DNA from: Lepus europaeus
Taxonomy: Eukaryota; Chordata; Mammalia; Lagomorpha; Leporidae
Reading direction: 5' to 3'
NCBI RefSeq assembly: GCF_033115175.1
Contig: NC_084835.1
Coordinates: 102,206,448 to 102,270,447, forward strand
DNA: 64,000 nt
A program made the position numbers and the translations under genes. This document shows, piece by piece, positions 57,380 to 64,000 of this stretch. The number at the start of each line of letters is the position of its first letter. The stretch's first letter is position 1. The notes under the pieces were generated by a model that saw only the letters and a list, made by a program, of their open reading frames with translations, did not search any database and was not told the DNA's origin.

Positions 57380-57740
57380 TGTTTTTATTGTAACAAAATT
57401 CACATGATAAAATTTATGATCATAACCATTTTAAGTGTGCAGTTAAGTAGTACTAAAAAATACAGCTATAATGTACAATCACCACTGCTGCCATCTCTAC
57501 AACTTTTTATCTTACTAAACTGAAACTCTGTACTCACTGAGCAGCAATTCCTCGTTCTCTGTTCCTCCCATCCTCTGGAAACCACCATTCTACTTTCTGT
57601 CTCTGTGAATGTGAAAGACTTAGGTGCCTTGTAAGTGAAATCATACAATAGTTGCCTTTCTGTGACTGGCTTATTTTACTCAGTATAATATCCTCAAGGT
57701 TCACTCATGTTGCAACAAGTCATCATGTATTTAACTCCTC
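57380..57740 (-). mobile_element. Old LINE-1 (L1M-type) 3' fragment
   Basis: 'ttattgtaacaaaattcacatgataaaatttatgatcataaccattttaagtgtgcagttaagtag' and 'tctggaaaccaccattctactttctgtctctgtgaatg' are classic L1M 3' UTR text in reverse orientation. Confidence 0.8.
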
Positions 57741-58060
57741 TTTAGAACAAATCCCATCCCAGCTTCCTAATTCTTCACCAGTTTGTTTATGTTCTTTCTG
57801 TTCTAGGGCTTGAGGCCATGTCACTTCAGTTGATCCAGTAAAACTCACACTGAAAGCGTTGAATGCATTAATGTGAGATATTTTAAGGGATCAAACTTTT
57901 GAAAAATAATTCTGACTTCCAAAATGTCAAGTACAAAGAGGATAGAGGTGTGGTCTGTTTTATTTCTTGCTGATTTTTTTTTGCACTAAGAAAAATTTCC
58001 TGACACATTTTAGAAACTCAATCATCCTATCCATTGAGTGACCAATATAAGACAAATTTC
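57741..58060. other. Unassigned sequence
   Basis: No recognised feature. Confidence 0.35.
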
Positions 58061-58069
58061 AATTTAAGG

Positions 58070-58890
58070 TCAAACATGAAAAAATAGTCAGAATCACTAG
58101 CCATCAGGGAAATGAAAATCAAAACCATGATGAAGTTTCACCTCACCCCGATTAGAATGGCTTTCATACAGAAATCAATAAACAACAAATGCTGGCAAGG
58201 ATGTGAGGAAAGATATCCTAATCTACTATTGGTGAAATGTAAACTGGTACAGCCACTGTGGAATACAGTATGGAGATACCTCAGAAATCTGAATATAGAC
58301 CTACCATATCACCCAGCCATCCAACTTCTGGAAATTTACCCAAGGGAGATGAAATCAGCGTATGAAAGAATTATCTGTACCCTCATATTTATTGCAGCTC
58401 TTAGACATGGAGTTAGCCCAAATGTCAACTGAAGACTGGAAAGAAATTATGGGATATGTACACCATGGAGTAAAAAAAAATTAAATCCTGTCATTTGCAA
58501 CAAAATGGATGAAACTGGAAAACATCATACTTAGTGAAATAAGCCAGTCCCAAAAGGACAAATACCATATGTTCGCCTTATCTGTGATAACCAATAGAGC
58601 ACCTAAAAGGTTAACCTATAGAAGTGAAATTGACACTTTGAGCCCTTGTCTCAACTGTTGAGGAACAGTGTTTTTTTCATACTATTTGTTGAACTCTTTA
58701 CTTAGTGTAGAATTAATCATATGGGTATAAAGTTAATTGAAAATAGATTTTAGTAAAAAATAAGAATAGGAATAGGAAAGGTGGGAGAAGGGTGGAAGTG
58801 GAAGTGGGAGGGTGGGTATGTTGGGAAGAATCACTATGTTCCTAAAGTTATGGAATGCATAATATTTGTATTCCTTAAATAAAAGGTTTC
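58070..58890 (+). mobile_element. 5'-truncated LINE-1
   Basis: ORF2 C-terminal text ('atcagggaaatgaaaatcaaaaccatgatga', 'ggtacagccactgtggaatacag', relic [20 protein letters not shown]), then a 3' UTR ending 'gcataatatttgtattccttaaataaaagg'. Stops and a gap break the frame. Confidence 0.87.
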
Positions 58891-58907
58891 TGGGAAAAAT
58901 GTGCTAT

Positions 58908-59222
58908 TGCCAGGGCAGGAATTTGGCCTAGTGTTTAGGGTAGCATTTGGAATGCCCACATTCCATATCAGAGTACCTGACTTAAGCTTGACTCCTCCAT
59001 TTACAATTCTGCTTCCTACTAATGCACACTCTTGGAAAGGAAGCATGTGATGACTCAAATACTTGGGTCTCTGCTACCCACATGAGAGACAAGATTGAGC
59101 TCCAGGCTCCTGGCTTTGTCCTGGCCCAGCTCTGGCTGTTGTAGGCATTTAGGGTATGAACCAGAGGATGGAAGCTATCTTTCTGTCTCTCTCAAATAAA
59201 GTGAAAATAAATTAGAATTTTT
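58908..59222 (+). repeat. Diverged CSINE
   Basis: 'gcaggaatttggcctagtgtttagggtagcatttggaatgcccacattccatatcagagtacctga' with tail 'ctctctcaaataaagtgaaaataaatt'. Confidence 0.8.
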
Positions 59223-59679
59223 AAGAAAAAAATTTCAAAGTAAGACAAACGATTTTTCAGTAAAAATATAGATCTAAAACTTTTCAATATTCCATCCTAC
59301 TTTTGCAATATTGCCAAGGAAATAGATTTGAATCATTTTTAACATGCATGAATTGCCTGAGCAACTGACCAACTACATTTCAGCGACCCACCCAGGGACT
59401 AAAAAGCAGTGTCTGTAGGGCCATGGGTGCCTGAAATATGGCCCAACATTGTGAGATAAGGCATTTTCATCCTTGAAGAGAGAGAAAGCAACAGCAAATG
59501 TCTACCTCAAAAATATTTTCTTGGGTTGTTCCAAAAACAGAAGGCAGGTGTCTAAAAGAAGGGGAGGGAAAATGATCAAACTTTTCAGGTTTTTTGTGTC
59601 AGGAGGTTGCTGTGAGGGCAGTCGTGATAGTTCTGGGACTGAGTAGATTTTCTTGTGTCTTTCTGTAACTAACACCTCA
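59223..59679. other. Unassigned sequence before the DYNAP-like paralogue
   Basis: No named repeat. It may belong to the duplicated segment but is too diverged to align by eye with 16.3-16.78 kb. Confidence 0.35.
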
Positions 59680-59875
59680 TTTCCTTTTCCAAGGTGGTTC
59701 CCATTTGTAGTGAATAATTATTTCCCATTTAGGTTAATCCATACCTGTACTGTTGCATCATTGTTGATTTTCTACCAGATGTTTTAATTATTTCTCATGG
59801 TTGCAGATATAAAGGACGTTGAACAAAAGGGAAAATTATTCTTGGAGGTATATTTGTGATATTGACATCTCAAGA
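59680..59875 (+). promoter_or_regulatory. 5' flank of DYNAP-like paralogue first exon
   Basis: The segment aligns by eye with 16780-16974: 'aacacctcatttccttttccaaggtgg', 'gaataattattt', 'aggttaatccatac-tg', 'ttaattatttctca-g-ttgcag'. TATAAAGG is kept at 59808-59815. Conservation between the copies over about 190 bases suggests a duplicated promoter or 5' UTR; function is inferred. Confidence 0.4.
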
Positions 59876-59932
59876 ATGGACAGAAAGTATGGAAAATACG
59901 TATTGAATGTCGAACACTCTGACAACCCACCG
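59876..59932 (+). CDS. First coding exon of a DYNAP-like paralogue (gene continues past window)
   Basis: The exon encodes MDRKYGKYVLNVEHSDNPP and ends in phase 0 at a gtgagt donor (59933). This is even closer to the remembered human DYNAP segment than the 16975 copy. The start context (aagaATGg) is a strong Kozak match, with A at -3 and G at +4. Upstream, the ancestral ATG is kept (59797-59799, MVADIKD...), but it is out of frame with 59876 (79 bases apart) and ends at an early TGA, so it would act only as a short upstream ORF. The flank is shared with the 16.9-kb copy. Exons 2 and 3 were not found before 64000. In the first gene, exon 2 lies 3.5 kb downstream, so here it is probably just beyond the window. 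An orphan exon is the alternative. Confidence 0.68.
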
Positions 59933-62900
59933 GTGAGTGCTGCTGCTCCATTTTAATATTTTTTATCTTGCAGTTTCATTGTCAGCATTTGAACCCTATC
60001 TAGTATGTTTACTATTATGGAGTCAAGATCATTTCTTTACATTCTCCCAAAGCAAGAGTATTCCTGCAGTTTTTTGCTTCAAATTTCATTATATATTTTG
60101 CTATAATATAGACAGTATGAGCCGTTTTTATAGGTGTAAATATTAGGAATGTTTCTATGACTATGTGCTATAGAAACAAATCACCATCATAGCAAATAAA
60201 ACCATAAGGATGTCCTTGGTTTATTTATTAAGTTATATTTTTACAATTTGATGCTTAGACTTCTATCTATAATTTCCAGATCTGCTATAACTCTAAAGAT
60301 TTCTAAATATGCTGGCCAGATTTTAATCCTAGAAATTGTCTTTATGACTAAGAAAGAAATCCTATAAAAATACCTGCTTCTTATAAATCATATGCTCATT
60401 TTCGTCTTTTTTTTTTAAATTTACACCAACAACACAAACCTTTGCTGTGTAGTTACCATAAGTACTTTGATGTAATGGTTATATCTTACGAAATAACCTT
60501 TGATATGAGAACAAAGGAAGGTCATAGGTTGGAAATTAAAATGGTAAGTTAAAATTCACTTCCTCAAACTTTAAGTTTCTATAATGGAAAATGCTATTAA
60601 TACAAACGTTTGAGAATTAAAAAGTCTAATGATCTTGTGTTACTAGACATGATAGTTATCTTAATGAGAAAGACCCAGAGGCCTAAAGGGTTAAATACTT
60701 GTAAAATCCTACAGGTGCTTTCAAAAATACTGTGAAGTAAGCAAGTGCCTCTTGTTGGTTGATGAGTTTATAATTTTAAACATGGCGACTTAAAGTCTTT
60801 TGTCATCCACAGTTATATATGATTTGCTGCTCATAAAACTAAAGCGTTGTTGGTTCTGTGTTTAGCTGTCCTCCTTAGGTTCCTATGGACTTTTTCCAGC
60901 CACTTCTATTGTATTCAGTACTTTGGGATGGCTCTGTAAACAGATGAAGCCAATAATGTATTAACAGTACCAACTGAGAGAAAGTATGGTTAACTGAGGT
61001 TCCTAAAAACAAAAAGCAATTCAAATCAATTGGCAATCTACAAAAAGAGTTAAAGATTTTAAAAGCTATTATTAAAATTGCTATATTGATAAAAAAAAAA
61101 TTCACTTCCTCAAGAGCAAATGGAAGTCATATGACGTGTTTTGCCTTCTCAATATGGAGTGGTGGTAACCAGCCTATATTAATCACCTACAAAGTAAAGC
61201 AGAATAGAAAGTCATGTTTCTTAATAAATCTTGATTGAGTAAAAGAGAATTCCATAGAGGATTCCTGGTTCACTAGAAAAAGGGAGTTTGTATTTCTCAG
61301 TCATCATTGGACCCTCCTGAAGACATTCTCTTTGTCACCTTGGAGTCTGACTCTCAATATCTGACTCCTCAAGATGCCCAAATACTCAGTTGGAAATGGA
61401 AATTCATTCCAGGCAGGTATTAATCATCTGCATTATTTATGTAGGTTAATAACAAGCTTGAAAACATTTACAAATATTATTTTACTGCACTATATCTGAC
61501 TGACTAAAGGTTTTCCTTTATTATAGATAGTTAGGTATGATTACAAAAAACATTTTTCTTAAGACCAAACTCAATAATGAAACTTAAAAATTATTTGGTG
61601 ATTATGAAAGCACAAAAATATTTTTAAAGTTTTTTTTAAAAAACGTAGTTTTTAACTGATTCAGTGTGCTTTGTAGATAAAATTCTAAGAACATAATATT
61701 CTCTTCCTCTCTCCCTGCCTCCCACCTCTCCATCCTTACCTCCTTCCTTCCTTCCTTCTCCCTTTGTTTTTTTTTAAAAAAATTGAGATAATATTTCAAA
61801 TTTACGTAATAAAAGAAAGGCTTAATACTTCAGTGAATAAGAAGCTTAACAAATTAAAAGCAAAATAAGAAATTTAACAAGTAAAAACTAAACAGACCCA
61901 AATTTAGTGGGAATATAGACAACAGCTATGAACAACAATTTCGTGGTAAAACAACCATTTCACCCATATACAGTAAAGTTTAAAGTAGCCACAGATCATT
62001 AAAACTATAGTAACATAACGATCTTAACCATTGGTTTGACAAAGGCATAAAACAAAGTTTTACAAAACTCCATTTGCAGCAATACTGGTACACACAGGTA
62101 TTTCTTTCTTTTTTCTTTCCTCATTTTTCTTCTAGAGACACATGAGATTTAAGTTAATCCTTGTACAGTTAGGAGAAACAAATCCTGTCAGACTTTCTTT
62201 GGTAAATAAAGCTAATACACTTCATTTGCCAAAGCCATTATTAGCTAACACTGATGATCTGATGAAACATTATTAATAGTTCTCTAACTATTCCCATTTT
62301 GTATAGAAATGTAAAGACTCCCCCTAAGAGCCAGAAAAACAGCACAGTCAAGTTACTACTCAGGTTGCAATAGCACTTCAAAGCCGGGCCCGGATGACAG
62401 GTTCTTTATGGGTATAGGCCCACTCATCATCAGCTGCAAAGGTTAGGATCCCAACAGGGTCAGATAATTCTGGAAAACTGGCTTGCCAAGTTTACTTTGT
62501 TTACAAGGTAAGTTAAAATATCCAAGTTCTTTAGTCACAGGCAACTGGATATAAATAAAAAAAAGGACTCAGCACTAAGGAAAAATATGCAAGGTGTTAA
62601 TAAAGGTAAGTACTACTTTCCCCAAAAGTGCCTAGAGAAAAACAGTTAGGATTTGGTCTAATTTTTCAAATAAAACAGTTATTATTATTCTTCAGCATTA
62701 TACTTACATAAACATTTAACTTAATTATTTTACTGCTAAGGGTATTCTACCTTATCTATATTTAATGACAATTGTATTTTCTGTGCATTTTTAATGATAA
62801 CTCTTAATGGGCCAATGGCTACATGCAATTGTAGTTTGATAGGTTTTTGGTTGCCTTATTTCTGTTTTATTTCTTGCAACTGCACATGAATCTATAGTTA

Positions 62901-63119
62901 CTTCACAATAGTTTTTTCAAAAATGTTTTACTGATATATTACTTGTACCCCTTTATGGGGCACAGTGTAATATATCAACATATGCATACAGTGTAAGTTT
63001 GATAGTTTTAATTGAACACACTGGTAGCATGGCCATAATCTTTGATAGTTATTTAGCAATGGGTTATGAAATCAACATGTTCAAAGACAACTACTAGTAG
63101 AAGCAGTAGTAATACTACG
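59933..63119 (+). other. Presumed intron 1 of DYNAP-like paralogue, unassigned
   Basis: Long and AT-rich, almost without CSINE or L1. No exon-2 relative was found. A 37-codon minus-strand open stretch at 62378-62491 in a locally GC-richer patch is discussed in the findings. Confidence 0.4.
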
Positions 63120-63124
63120 ACTAA

Positions 63125-63312
63125 CAATAATGATTGTTAACACTTACTGAGTGCATACTAGGTGCTAAAGATTTCTGTAAACATTTCGAAGTTAGTGACT
63201 CAGTGTTCATCCTAGAAAATCTACAAGTGTGTCATTTTTGTGCCCCCTTTTTCAGAGGAGCAAAGAGCACCAGATGCCTTTGTTCACAGCTAGAAAGTAA
63301 GCATTATTATCC
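63125..63312 (+). repeat. MIR-family fragment
   Basis: 'gttaacacttactgagtgcatactaggtgctaaagatttctgtaaacattt' and 'ttttcagaggagcaaag...cacagctagaaagtaag' match the MIR/MIRb 3' region. Confidence 0.7.
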
Positions 63313-63399
63313 TGTGAGATGAAGAGCCTAGATAATTCCACATTATTTTTGAGAGGGAGCAAGCTTTTTCCAAGATCCATACATTATTAAACCTATTTC

Positions 63400-63708
63400 T
63401 TTTTTTAAAAAGATTTATTTTATTTATTTGAATGAGTTACAGAGAGAGGTCTTCTATCCGCTGGTTCACTCCCCAGGTGGCCATAATGGCTGGAGCTGCG
63501 CTGATCCGAAGCCAGGAGCCAGGAGCCTCCCCTGGGTCTCCCATGTGGGTGCAGGGGCCCAAGGACTTGGGTCATCTTGTACTGCTTTCCCAGGCCATAG
63601 CAGAGAGCTGGATTGGAAGAGGAGCAGCCAGGACTAGAACCGGCACCTATATGGGATGCCGGCAATTCAGGCCAGGGTGTTAACCCGGTACGCCATAGTG
63701 CAGGTCCC
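63400..63708 (-). repeat. CSINE with TSD
   Basis: The duplication tattaaacctatttc is at 63385-63399 and 63709-63723. The terminus is 'gtacgccatagtgcaggtccc'. Confidence 0.95.
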
Positions 63709-63723
63709 TATTAAACCTATTTC

Positions 63724-64000
63724 CTTCTTATTTTTACTTTATCTTATTTTTCCCCTTCTTTTTAACATCTGTTTCTCAGTCTTTTCCACTGAACCCACTC
63801 ATTTTCAATCCTTATACGTCCATTTTTTTCTCAGTAATGTTGTATTAGGATTGTTATTTGATAATTATATATAGATTATCTTTTATCTCACTTTAAGCAA
63901 ATATATTCCTTGTGTACTTTTTGTTCTGAAATGTTTTTCCCCTGCTCTATGCCCGAGAGAAACCCTGCAAAGAACTCTCACAAAGTGGAAAAATGATGAC
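63724..64000. other. Unassigned sequence to window end
   Basis: Pyrimidine-rich then AT-rich; no feature was recognised. Confidence 0.35.

Noticed and set aside
61300..61425. Candidate exon 2 of the paralogue (stretch ending 'ttccaggcag/gtatta')
   Set aside because: The donor-like end and a few words resemble exon 2, but no acceptor in the right place and no convincing alignment to 20559-20723 were found.

Overview
The window is mammalian genomic DNA, almost certainly from a leporid (rabbit or hare, most likely European rabbit). The basis is about forty copies, on both strands, of the lagomorph tRNA-derived C repeat (CSINE: a head like 'ggggctggcgctgtggcgcagcgggttaa', a (TC)n tract, then an 'aaataaataaatctttaaaa' tail), plus rabbit-type LINE-1 3' ends. 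The DNA is AT-rich, gene-poor and dominated by interspersed repeats. There is no bacterial gene, CRISPR array, rRNA or functional tRNA.

One protein-coding gene is complete. It lies on the + strand in three phase-0 coding exons: 16975-17031, 20559-20723 and 24330-31961. I recognise it as DYNAP (dynactin-associated protein), a small single-pass membrane protein of about 210 residues in human, as I remember it. The cytoplasmic start, the middle exon and the transmembrane segment (88-111 of the joined protein) fit that family. The last exon, however, encodes about 2,500 residues of Ser/Thr-rich tandem repeats, so the predicted protein has 2,617 residues and becomes a giant membrane-bound, mucin-like protein. 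The repeat is nested: 30/31-residue units plus an optional 6-residue insert, 201-bp pairs, and a higher-order period of about 588 bp. It stays open over 7.6 kb with indels in multiples of three.

Two more copies of the DYNAP first exon follow downstream on the same strand. One at about 41.65-41.87 kb is decayed. One at about 59.68-59.93 kb has an intact 19-codon reading frame, a good Kozak context and a perfect splice donor, and is probably the start of a paralogous gene that continues past the window. The locus therefore looks like a tandem DYNAP cluster.

Layout: 0-16.9 kb, repeats and unique-looking intergenic DNA; 16.9-32.4 kb, the giant DYNAP gene; 32.4-41.6 kb, CSINEs, a solo ERV-type LTR and old and nested L1s; 41.65-41.87 kb, the dead first exon; 42-59.6 kb, more SINEs, a MaLR-type LTR, microsatellites and a twin-primed L1 with perfect target-site duplications; 59.7-64 kb, the second DYNAP-like first exon and its presumed first intron. 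Repeat classes were assigned by eye against remembered consensus sequences, so boundaries are approximate unless a target-site duplication (TSD) is quoted.
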